Below are positions 7,210 through 14,200 of a stretch of DNA of 18,846 nt, piece after piece. Under the pieces are notes generated by a model. That model was not told where the DNA came from. It saw nothing but the letters and a program-made list of their open reading frames with translations, and did not search any database. The stretch covers positions 2,778 to 21,623 of the forward strand of contig DDII01000032.1 in the NCBI GenBank assembly GCA_002338445.1, given 5' to 3'. The number at the start of each line of letters is the position of its first letter. Position 1 is the stretch's first letter. Origin of the DNA: Cellvibrionales bacterium UBA1854 (GTDB lineage Bacteria; Pseudomonadota; Gammaproteobacteria; Pseudomonadales; Porticoccaceae). A program made the translations under genes and the position numbers.

Positions 7210-8448
7210 TTGTCCGACAGTCCCATCACTGAATCAGACACAGTGAAAAATATTAATCCTCGTCCCCTTGACGGTCTCCGTGTCATTGAGCTTGGGCAGA
7301 TTTTAGCCGGTCCTTTTGCCAGCGCCATTCTGGGTTATTTTGGTGCCGAAATTATAAAAATCGAATCACCCGCACTTGGAGACCCCATACGAAATTGGCG
7401 AACTGTAAAAGACGGCACATCGCTTTGGTGGTGGAGCTTAGGTCGAAATAAACAATCTGTAACCATCGACCTAAAAACTGAAGCGGGTCAAAAAATAGTG
7501 CGCGATTTGTGTCGGGATTGCGATGTTTTAGTGGAGAACTTCCGTCCCGGAGTAATGGAATCTTGGAATCTTGGTCCAGAAAATATAAAAACAGTTAATC
7601 CTAATTTAATTTATTCACGAATTTCTGGTTATGGCCAAACCGGTCCTTACTCTGACAGACCCGGATTCGCTTCAGTATGCGAGGGATTTGGAGGTTTTCG
7701 GTATCTCAATGGTGTGCCCGGCGAATTACCGGTGCGTCCTAATCTGAGCTTAGGTGATACTCTAGCAGGATTGCATGCAGCCTTGGGAATTTGCATGGCT
7801 TATATTTATCAGTTAAAAAAAGGTAACGGACATGGCCAAGTCGTAGACGTATCTATATTTGAATCAGTTTTTAATATGCTGGAGGCCGTCGTGCCAGAGT
7901 ATTCTGGAGCGGGACAAATAAGGCAACCCTCTGGAAGCACAATTACCGGAATCGTACCTTCTAATACCTATCGATGCAAAGACAAAAAATTAATTATTAT
8001 CGGTGCGAATACAAATTCGATGTTTGAGAGACTCATGAGGAAAATTGGACGAGATGACTTGGCCTCTGACACACGTTTACAAAACAACTCCGGTCGAGTT
8101 GAGCATGAGGATTTAATTGATGCGGCAATATCGGATTGGACTGCAACCATCTCATTAAACACGGCAATCTGCCGTCTGGAGGACGCAGGAGTTGCAGCAG
8201 GACCAATACTTAGTGTGGAGGACATGTTTACAAATCCTCATTTTCAAGCACGAGGACTATTCGAGGAAGTGATGATTGGAGATAAAAAATTACATATACC
8301 TGCCATTGCACCTAAATTAGAGGACACTCCCGGATATACCGATAATCCTGGGCCAATATTGGGAGAACACACAGACGCAGTATTACAAGAAATGCTTGGC
8401 TATAGCGCCACTGATCTGGCAAAACTTAGAAAAGCGGGCATTATTTAA
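7210..8448 (+). CDS. CaiB/BaiF family CoA-transferase (class III)
   Basis: Class III CoA-transferases move CoA between an acyl-CoA donor and a carboxylic acid through an aspartyl anhydride. The 412-aa length is typical. The N-terminal signature RPLDGLRVIELGQILAGPF (residues 18-36) is followed by GAEIIKIESPALGDPIRNW, the NFRPGVMESW block, ISGYGQTGPYSDRPGF and the active-site segment LSLGDTLAGLHAALG, where Asp183 is the expected nucleophile. The C-terminus LRKAGII is a normal family ending, so the gene is complete. The upstream-most candidate start is TTG at 7198, but TTG at 7210 has GGAG exactly six bases upstream and is better supported. Downstream is a crotonase-family gene on the same strand, an arrangement seen in carnitine-type and other CoA-dependent catabolic clusters. 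The acid substrate cannot be assigned. Confidence 0.9.
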   Translation: MSDSPITESDTVKNINPRPLDGLRVIELGQILAGPFASAILGYFGAEIIKIESPALGDPIRNWRTVKDGTSLWWWSLGRNKQSVTIDLKTEAGQKIVRDLCRDCDVLVENFRPGVMESWNLGPENIKTVNPNLIYSRISGYGQTGPYSDRPGFASVCEGFGGFRYLNGVPGELPVRPNLSLGDTLAGLHAALGICMAYIYQLKKGNGHGQVVDVSIFESVFNMLEAVVPEYSGAGQIRQPSGSTITGIVPSNTYRCKDKKLIIIGANTNSMFERLMRKIGRDDLASDTRLQNNSGRVEHEDLIDAAISDWTATISLNTAICRLEDAGVAAGPILSVEDMFTNPHFQARGLFEEVMIGDKKLHIPAIAPKLEDTPGYTDNPGPILGEHTDAVLQEMLGYSATDLAKLRKAGII

Positions 8449-8619
8449 ATGATTCTTGTTGCCTTCTTGGTTCCTCGGGATTTAAAAGCAGAACAATCAA
8501 TGGTCTCTGCGATGTGGAGCGTCCTCAACGAAGAAAAAGAAACTTAAATTAATTACTAAAATTTAGATTGGATATCATATGCGTTAAATCCTTTTCAACG
8601 AAAATAAGGAATACACCTC

Positions 8620-9447
8620 ATGTCAGGACAAAATATTGATTCTGGTACACAAGATCTACTCGTTTACCTAGAAGACGGAGTTCTAACCATAACTTTAAAC
8701 AGACCGGAAGCTCGTAATGCTTTTTCACCAGATTTGTTGAAAGCATTCAATAGCCAACTTGTGAATGCAGAACAGAATCCCGCTATACGGTGTATTGTTG
8801 TAACAGGCACTGGCAAAGCCTTTTGCGCGGGTGGTGATATAAAAGCCATGGCTGCTCGAAATGCAAAAGCAGCCGAAATCACGGTGGACGAGGCAATTCA
8901 TCGACAACGAGTAGATCAACGGAATACAGCTGGTCGTCTCTATAAAATACCAAAACCCACGTTAGCGGTGCTTCCAGGTGCTGCCGCGGGAGCGGGTCTA
9001 TCACTCGCCTTATCTTGCGATCTACGGATTATGGCATCCAATGCCATCATGACTACCGCATTTGCCCGAGTGGGTTTTTCAGGAGATTACGGGGGTACAC
9101 TATTCATGTCCCAGTTGATAGGCACAGCTAAGGCTCGGGAATTGTACTATCTCTCTGATCGGATAGCCGCTGAGGAGGCATTACAGCTAGGTTTAACTAA
9201 TTGGGTGGTAGAACCATACAACCTCGCTGCCAAAACTAAAGAGATAGCCAGCCGATTAGCGAAAGGTCCTAGCGCAGCATATCGATATATGAAAGAAAAT
9301 TTGTCTCGCGCCCTCTCTCAAGGCGACGTAGATGACTGCATGGATCTTGAGGTCACACACCACATTCATTGTGCGTCCACACAAGACCATCTTAATGCAG
9401 TAAAAGCCTTCATAGAAAAAAAAGAACCAACGTTTTGTGGATCATAA
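8620..9447 (+). CDS. Crotonase-family protein (enoyl-CoA hydratase/isomerase, PaaG-like active site)
   Basis: A cytoplasmic acyl-CoA-binding enzyme of 275 aa. The crotonase signature is present: LNRPEARNAFSPDLL (26-40), the oxyanion-loop sequence GKAFCAGGDIKAM (65-77) and GAAAGAGLSLALSCDLRI (120-137). The two glutamates used by true hydratases (Glu144 and Glu164 of rat crotonase) align with Ser128 and Phe148, while Asp156 in VGFSGDYGGT sits where PaaG-type and delta3-delta2 isomerases carry their acid/base Asp. It is therefore more likely an isomerase-type enzyme than a simple hydratase. The ATG has AAGGAA at suitable spacing. It lies 171 bases after the CoA-transferase on the same strand and is plausibly expressed with it. 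The substrate is unknown. Confidence 0.88.
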   Translation: MSGQNIDSGTQDLLVYLEDGVLTITLNRPEARNAFSPDLLKAFNSQLVNAEQNPAIRCIVVTGTGKAFCAGGDIKAMAARNAKAAEITVDEAIHRQRVDQRNTAGRLYKIPKPTLAVLPGAAAGAGLSLALSCDLRIMASNAIMTTAFARVGFSGDYGGTLFMSQLIGTAKARELYYLSDRIAAEEALQLGLTNWVVEPYNLAAKTKEIASRLAKGPSAAYRYMKENLSRALSQGDVDDCMDLEVTHHIHCASTQDHLNAVKAFIEKKEPTFCGS

Positions 9448-9483
9448 AATTATTAAAAACTAAACAGTCATGTTCCTTTCATT

Positions 9484-9521
9484 TATATCAGGCAGCTCTA
9501 ATCCTGGAAGCGCCCGATATA
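9484..9521. terminator. Hairpin between convergent crotonase and aldehyde dehydrogenase genes
   Basis: TATATC-A-GGC-A-GCT pairs with AGC-GCC-C-GATATA, twelve base pairs with one mismatch and one bulge, around an 11-base loop. It sits 36 bases after the crotonase stop and 28 bases beyond the opposing aldehyde dehydrogenase stop, where a bidirectional terminator would be expected. Neither side has a strong T tract, so the call is tentative. Confidence 0.4.
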
Positions 9522-9548
9522 AAGAAAGTCCTTTTAAGAACTACATTT

Positions 9549-11018
9549 TTAGAAGTCTATAAACCCGCTGCCTTCCTCAGCATTCATTTTTGGCGGCTCA
9601 AATCCCAGCATAGATTTTGTCTCTAAGAACTCTTCCAGACCCCACGTACTAAATTCTCGGCCATTACCAGACTGCTTGTAACCGCCAAATGGCGCGTTAA
9701 TATCTAGCCCGGCTCCATTAATGTGGACGTTTCCAGCTCTCAATCGTGCTCCCACCGCACACGCTCTTTCGTGATCACCCCCGCTGACATAAGCAGACAG
9801 TCCATAGACAGTGTCATTAGCTATAGCTATCGCATCATCTTCATCTGCATAGGGAATCAGTGACAATACTGGGCCAAAAATTTCTTCTCTCGCAATGGTC
9901 ATGTCATTGTCTACATCTGCAAATATTGTGGGTCGTACAAAGTATCCCGAATCGAATCCGTCCGGTCGGCCTACTCCTCCCATAACTAATTTTGCACCCT
10001 CATCAATTCCCTTCTGAATGAGCGCTTGCACTTTGTTAAATTGAAGTTTGGAAACGAGCGGACCAACCTGAGTGGCCTCATCAGCTGGGTTGCCAACAAC
10101 GATCGCTTCCATGGACTTCTTCGCAATCTCAGAGGCCTCTTCCATTCGGCTCGCCGGCACAAGCATTCTGGTTGGAGCATTACAACTCTGACCGGTGTTG
10201 AGACACATTCCAAACGCATCGCGGGCCACCGCTTTTTCGAATTCAGAATCATCTAGAATGATATTAGCTGACTTTCCACCAAGCTCCTGACAAACTCTCT
10301 TAATGGTGGTCGCTGCCTCTTGCGCAACAGATACTCCCGCCCTTGTGGAACCTGTGAACGACATCATATCTATATCTGGATGCGATGACATCGCAACCCC
10401 AACGGACGGCCCATCACCATTGATGAGATTAAAAACACCCGGCGGCACTCCGGCCTCATGCATGATTTTTGCAAAAATCAATGCATTAAACGGCGCAATC
10501 TCGGAAGGCTTCAACACCATAGTGCAGCCAGCTGCGATTGCCGGTCCAACTTTTGCTGTAATTTGATTCACTGGCCAGTTCCAAGGGGTAATTAGGCCGC
10601 ACACCCCTATCGGTTCTCGAACTACTCTCGAGGTTCCCACGTCCTCAGAAAAAGAAAACTTTTCGAGCGCTTTTTTGGCAAAAATAAGATGTCCTAGCCC
10701 AGCTGGCGCTTGCGCTGCATTCGCAAGACCCATGGGTGCCCCCATTTCTTGCGAAACAGTTTTAGCAATTAAATCCATCTTACTTTTATATGCATCGATA
10801 ATCCTAGTTAAGAGGTCTAAACGTTCTTGAACAGAAGTTTTAGAAAATGATTCAAAGGCCTTTTTAGCCGCTGCCACAGCAGCATTGACATCCGCGGGCC
10901 CTCCCATGACGATATGTCCGATATTTTGCTCTGTGGAAGGATTAATTACTTCACAAATATCGGTTGTAGATGGAACCACCCATTGTCCATCAATATAAAA
11001 CTTATCTCCTTTTATCAT
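9549..11018 (-). CDS. NAD(P)-dependent aldehyde dehydrogenase (first copy)
   Basis: Oxidises an aldehyde to the carboxylate with NAD(P); cytoplasmic. The 489-aa length is standard. Catalytic elements are intact: PWNWP with Asn147, KPSE at 170-173, the FTGST cofactor loop at 221-225, general base Glu245 in QELGGKSAN, and nucleophile Cys279 in NTGQSCNAPTR. The C-terminal EEIFGPVLSLI, NDTVYGLSAYV and PFGGYKQSGNGRE blocks are also present. The closest general group is the broad-specificity family that includes DhaS-, betaine-aldehyde- and phenylacetaldehyde-type enzymes; the exact substrate is not readable. GAGGAG lies eight bases before the ATG. It is convergent with the crotonase gene and divergent from the zinc alcohol dehydrogenase, and the natural inference is that the alcohol dehydrogenase makes its aldehyde. 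Confidence 0.92.
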   Translation of the reverse strand: MIKGDKFYIDGQWVVPSTTDICEVINPSTEQNIGHIVMGGPADVNAAVAAAKKAFESFSKTSVQERLDLLTRIIDAYKSKMDLIAKTVSQEMGAPMGLANAAQAPAGLGHLIFAKKALEKFSFSEDVGTSRVVREPIGVCGLITPWNWPVNQITAKVGPAIAAGCTMVLKPSEIAPFNALIFAKIMHEAGVPPGVFNLINGDGPSVGVAMSSHPDIDMMSFTGSTRAGVSVAQEAATTIKRVCQELGGKSANIILDDSEFEKAVARDAFGMCLNTGQSCNAPTRMLVPASRMEEASEIAKKSMEAIVVGNPADEATQVGPLVSKLQFNKVQALIQKGIDEGAKLVMGGVGRPDGFDSGYFVRPTIFADVDNDMTIAREEIFGPVLSLIPYADEDDAIAIANDTVYGLSAYVSGGDHERACAVGARLRAGNVHINGAGLDINAPFGGYKQSGNGREFSTWGLEEFLETKSMLGFEPPKMNAEEGSGFIDF

Positions 11019-11288
11019 TCTGTCAACTCCTCTTCATAAAGTTATATTTATTCTGATTATTCAAAATTAGTTAATGATGGTTATATCTTCAAGAGCAAAA
11101 CGCTGCAACATCGCTCTGAGTATTTCAAGGAAAAACTACATCGAATTCCCCCATTATAATGGAAAATGGGTGGCGTTATATATAAACCGGAGTGTATCTC
11201 TTGATGCATCCCTTGTTAACATGGACAATTAGCCCTTACACATTTTAAAAAGCTATACTTAAATCTATAAAATTACATGCAGGAAAAA
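11019..11288. promoter_or_regulatory. Divergent regulatory region between aldehyde and alcohol dehydrogenase genes
   Basis: About 270 bp with no gene, expected to hold both promoters. On the minus strand TTGAAGATATA at 11082-11092 is identical to eleven bases upstream of the CoA-transferase start (7152-7162). On the plus strand TATACT, matching five of six bases of a -10 box, lies near 11254-11259, with no convincing -35 at the right distance. Confidence 0.3.
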
Positions 11289-12392
11289 ATGAAATCTAGA
11301 GCCGCCATCCTTTTTGAACCCGGAAAAAAATTGAATGTCTGCGAAGTTGATGTTTCAGACCCATGTCCTGGTGAGGTGAGGGTACAGATGAAAGCGGCTG
11401 GAGTATGCCACACAGATTTAAGTGTAATGACCGGCCACCTGAAAGCACCAATTCCCGGTATTTTGGGCCATGAGGGTGCCGGAGTAGTTGTCGATGTCGG
11501 TGAGGGCGTTACTTCAGTAAACGTAGGCGACCATATTATTCCACTTTGGCGACTGTCTTGCGGAAGTTGTGAATATTGTAGTGAGAGTAGGCCGGCACTG
11601 TGCCCCGTGGGAACTGAAATACGCGCCTCAGGAAGGCTTCAAGATGGTACGAGTCGTTTCCGTTACAAAGGCCAAGAGATACTTCATTTTGCTGGCGTAT
11701 CTGCATTTTCAAACTATACGGTGTTACCAGAGGGTTCTGTTTTGAAGATCCCAAAAGATCTACCTTTTGAACTCGCGGCATTATTAGGTTGCTCTGTAAT
11801 AACCGGCGTCGGCTCAGTTATAAACACCGCCAGTCTTAAGCCGGGAAGGACCGTCGCAGTTTTTGGAGTTGGTGGCGTAGGAGTAAATATTGTTCAGGGC
11901 GCAGTGTTATCCGGTGCAAAACAAATCATCGCAGTAGATCGGCATGATATGAGACTCGAGCAGGTAAGAGAATTTGGCGCTACCCATACCATAAATGCTT
12001 CAAAAGAAAACCCAGTGAAGACAATACATGATTTTACGCAGGGGAGGGGTGTCGACTTCGCTTTTGAGGCTGTCGGATTACCAGATACAATTCAGCAAGC
12101 TTATGATTCACTTGCAAAACGTGGCACCGCAATCGTTGTGGGCATTCCCGCAAATGGCGCTAAAGTGACACTTACTGCCCTTCCGTTCGCTTTTGAGGAG
12201 CGTGTCCTAACAGGATCACTGTATGGATCGGCAGTCCCTCGGAATGACATCCCCAGAATGATCGATCTCTACAAAACAGGAAAGTTAGAACTCAACAAAC
12301 TTCTAACAAGAAGTTATCCAATTGAACAAATCAACGAGGCATATGAGGCTATGGAAGCCGGTGAGACCCTCCGCAGTGTCGTAACATTTTGA
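11289..12392 (+). CDS. Zinc-dependent alcohol dehydrogenase (medium-chain, NAD-type)
   Basis: Reversibly oxidises an alcohol to an aldehyde or ketone with NAD; cytoplasmic. The 367-aa protein has catalytic zinc ligands Cys40 (GVCHTD), His61-Glu62 (GHEGAG) and Cys168 (LLGCSV), and a full structural zinc lobe with Cys91, Cys94, Cys97 and Cys105 (CGSCEYC, seven residues, C). The Rossmann loop is GVGGVG (193-198), and Asp217 at the end of the second strand predicts NAD rather than NADP. Two ATGs are possible: 11277 has no ribosome binding site, whereas 11289 has AGGA just upstream and gives the usual MKSRAAILFEPG start, so I chose it. It belongs to the class III/benzyl-alcohol-like branch. It is divergent from aldehyde dehydrogenase 1 and convergent with aldehyde dehydrogenase 2, suggesting a shared alcohol-to-acid route. 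Confidence 0.92.
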   Translation: MKSRAAILFEPGKKLNVCEVDVSDPCPGEVRVQMKAAGVCHTDLSVMTGHLKAPIPGILGHEGAGVVVDVGEGVTSVNVGDHIIPLWRLSCGSCEYCSESRPALCPVGTEIRASGRLQDGTSRFRYKGQEILHFAGVSAFSNYTVLPEGSVLKIPKDLPFELAALLGCSVITGVGSVINTASLKPGRTVAVFGVGGVGVNIVQGAVLSGAKQIIAVDRHDMRLEQVREFGATHTINASKENPVKTIHDFTQGRGVDFAFEAVGLPDTIQQAYDSLAKRGTAIVVGIPANGAKVTLTALPFAFEERVLTGSLYGSAVPRNDIPRMIDLYKTGKLELNKLLTRSYPIEQINEAYEAMEAGETLRSVVTF

Positions 12393-12443
12393 AGTTGCCG
12401 CCAAAACAACACGAAATTTGATCGCTGTTTTATTTTTTATAAA

Positions 12444-12470
12444 CTCAAAAAGACTGAGCTTATATTTGAG
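12444..12470 (-). terminator. Possible terminator between convergent dehydrogenase genes
   Basis: CTCAAA and TTTGAG form a six-base perfect stem around a 15-base loop, lying between the alcohol dehydrogenase stop (12392) and the opposing aldehyde dehydrogenase stop (12507). On the minus strand it is followed by an A+T-rich run beginning TTTATAAAAAA. The large loop makes this weak. Confidence 0.25.
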
Positions 12471-12506
12471 CCCCCAGATAAATAGAGTAAACCCAAAGTC
12501 ACATTA

Positions 12507-13937
12507 TCATGCCTTAGTATAAGATGTCTTAACGGTGGTATAGAACTCCTTGGCATACTGACCCTGCTCTCGCGCACCGTAACTAGAATTCTTCGTTCCT
12601 CCGAATGGAACATGATAGTCAACACCCGCCGTAGGGAGATTCACCGCTACTATGCCGGACTCCACATTACGTTTAAAGTCAGAAGCATATTTTAGTGAAT
12701 TAGTCACAATACCCGCCGACAGCCCAAAAGCAGTATCGTTTGCGACGGACAAAGCCTCATCATAGTTACTCACACAAATAACACTAGCGACAGGTCCAAA
12801 AATTTCTTCACGATTGATTCGCATGTCGTTGTGTGTATTCGTGAATAACACGGGAGGCAAATAAAAGCCCTCAGTGTCACGATAAACCTGCTCTCCGCCA
12901 CACTTTAAAGTCGCTCCTTCGTCAATTCCAACTTGTATGTAACCTAGATCTTTATCTAATTGACGCTGATCAATAACAGGTCCGATATCAGTTCCATCCT
13001 TTAAAGCATGGTCCGTTTTCAAATCCATTAGACGCCTCGATAACGCCTCAACAAACCTGTCATGTATTCCGCTCGTCACGATCAAACGACTTGATGCCGT
13101 GCACCGCTGACCTGTAGAATAAAAAGCACCTTGCACAGCACAATCTACGGCAGTGACAAGATTAGCATCATCCAGCACCACCAGGGGATTTTTCCCTCCC
13201 ATCTCAAGTTGTATTTTTGCCATTCGAGCGACACACGCAGAAGCTACGCTCCTTCCTGTCGAGATTGATCCAGTAAAACTAACAGCGTGCACTTTTGAAC
13301 TGTTTGCGATACACGAACCGACCACCTCTCCACGACCCATCACCAAATTAAAGACGCCTGCTGGAATCCCAGACCTCGAAATAATTTCCGTCAAAGCATG
13401 GGCAAGCGCGGGGACAAGCTCAGAGGGTTTAAAGACAACACAATTCCCATATGCAAGGGCGGGCGCGATTTTCCAAGCTGGAATTGCTATTGGGAAATTC
13501 CACGGCAGGATCAAGCCCACGACTCCAACTGGAGAACGAGTAACTGACACATCTACCCCGGGGCGAACGGAATCAAAAATTTCTCCTGCTTGACGAACAA
13601 CTTGAGCTCCAAAAAACTTGAAGACCTGTGCTGCGCGCACTACCTCCCCAATACCCTCCAAGAGGGTCTTCCCCTCTTCTCTTGCTAACATTTGTCCCAA
13701 TTCTTGCTTTCGAGACAATATCTCATCACCGATCTTATCAAGCATCTCGCTTCGTTGTTGTAACGGTGACTTTGCCCATTGGGGGAAAGCATCAAATGCA
13801 GCATCTATCGCCTCCTCAGTTTGCCGTTTACTCGCCATCGCAAACTGTCCAATGCAATCTGATGTATCAGAAGGATTAATATTATCAATTGCGTCAGTTG
13901 CATCCATCCATTGCCCTGCAAAAAAGTTCTTATACAT
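12507..13937 (-). CDS. Aldehyde dehydrogenase, probable alpha-ketoglutaric semialdehyde dehydrogenase type
   Basis: Oxidises an aldehyde, possibly 2,5-dioxopentanoate, to 2-oxoglutarate with NAD(P); cytoplasmic. The 476-aa protein has PWNFP with Asn147, FKPSELVPA at 169-177, FTGSISTGR at 221-229, general base Glu245 (QLEMGGKNPLVVLDDA) and nucleophile Cys279 (STGQRCTASSRLIV). Its C-terminal run NLPTAGVDYHVPFGGTKNSS and REQGQYAKEFYTTVKTSY is characteristic of the branch containing Bacillus YcbD, reported as a semialdehyde dehydrogenase of sugar-acid catabolism. The open frame extends upstream to a TTG at 14024, but that segment overlaps the best promoter and has no homology-like sequence; ATG at 13937 gives the normal N-terminus MYKNFFAGQW. 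Fuconate dehydratase elsewhere in the window fits a sugar-acid theme, though it is 12 kb away. Assignment to the exact substrate is moderate. Confidence 0.9.
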   Translation of the reverse strand: MYKNFFAGQWMDATDAIDNINPSDTSDCIGQFAMASKRQTEEAIDAAFDAFPQWAKSPLQQRSEMLDKIGDEILSRKQELGQMLAREEGKTLLEGIGEVVRAAQVFKFFGAQVVRQAGEIFDSVRPGVDVSVTRSPVGVVGLILPWNFPIAIPAWKIAPALAYGNCVVFKPSELVPALAHALTEIISRSGIPAGVFNLVMGRGEVVGSCIANSSKVHAVSFTGSISTGRSVASACVARMAKIQLEMGGKNPLVVLDDANLVTAVDCAVQGAFYSTGQRCTASSRLIVTSGIHDRFVEALSRRLMDLKTDHALKDGTDIGPVIDQRQLDKDLGYIQVGIDEGATLKCGGEQVYRDTEGFYLPPVLFTNTHNDMRINREEIFGPVASVICVSNYDEALSVANDTAFGLSAGIVTNSLKYASDFKRNVESGIVAVNLPTAGVDYHVPFGGTKNSSYGAREQGQYAKEFYTTVKTSYTKA

Positions 13938-13995
13938 TTGATTCTCAACCCCTATCGGTAAAAAAATGAAAATAAAAACCGTCTCGGTTTCAACC

Positions 13996-14024
13996 AATAT
14001 ACCAACCCCTATAATGATGATCAA
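13996..14024 (-). promoter_or_regulatory. Sigma-70-type promoter for the second aldehyde dehydrogenase
   Basis: On the minus strand TTGATC (14024-14019) and TATATT (14001-13996) are separated by exactly 17 bases, matching four and five of the six consensus positions. A transcript would start near 13989, about 50 bases before the ATG. The decamer ATAGGGGTTG occurs once in the spacer (14012-14003) and again just before the ATG (13955-13946), as if for a repressor or activator. Confidence 0.45.
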
Positions 14025-14200
14025 TAATTCCGCAATGGCTATTTCGTGCGATAAAGTTTACTTAAAATTTCTATCAAAATAGACAAAAAGGGATTACCTA
14101 ATATAAGCCTACCTAACACCAAAGAAACCATTATCAACAACTTCTCCAAGACGAAAATTCTGTATTTGTTCAAGGTCATAGCTTCTGATTTGTTGCAAAA

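Noticed and set aside
6982..7328. Minus-strand frames in the symporter/CoA-transferase intergenic region
   Set aside because: Composition is not protein-like, no ribosome binding site is present, and one overlaps the clear N-terminus of the CoA-transferase.
8449..8547. 32-codon frame starting with ATG immediately after, and in frame with, the CoA-transferase stop
   Set aside because: It has no ribosome binding site and no recognisable homology, and the CoA-transferase already ends in a normal family C-terminus (LRKAGII), so neither a separate gene nor a broken extension is supported.
7968..10566. Frames opposite the CoA-transferase, crotonase and aldehyde dehydrogenase genes
   Set aside because: These are antisense or shifted shadows of confident genes with no independent start signals or homology-like sequence.
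13938..14024. N-terminal extension of the second aldehyde dehydrogenase (starting TTG)
   Set aside because: It overlaps the best promoter, begins at a TTG without a ribosome binding site, and the family starts near MYKNFFAGQW.
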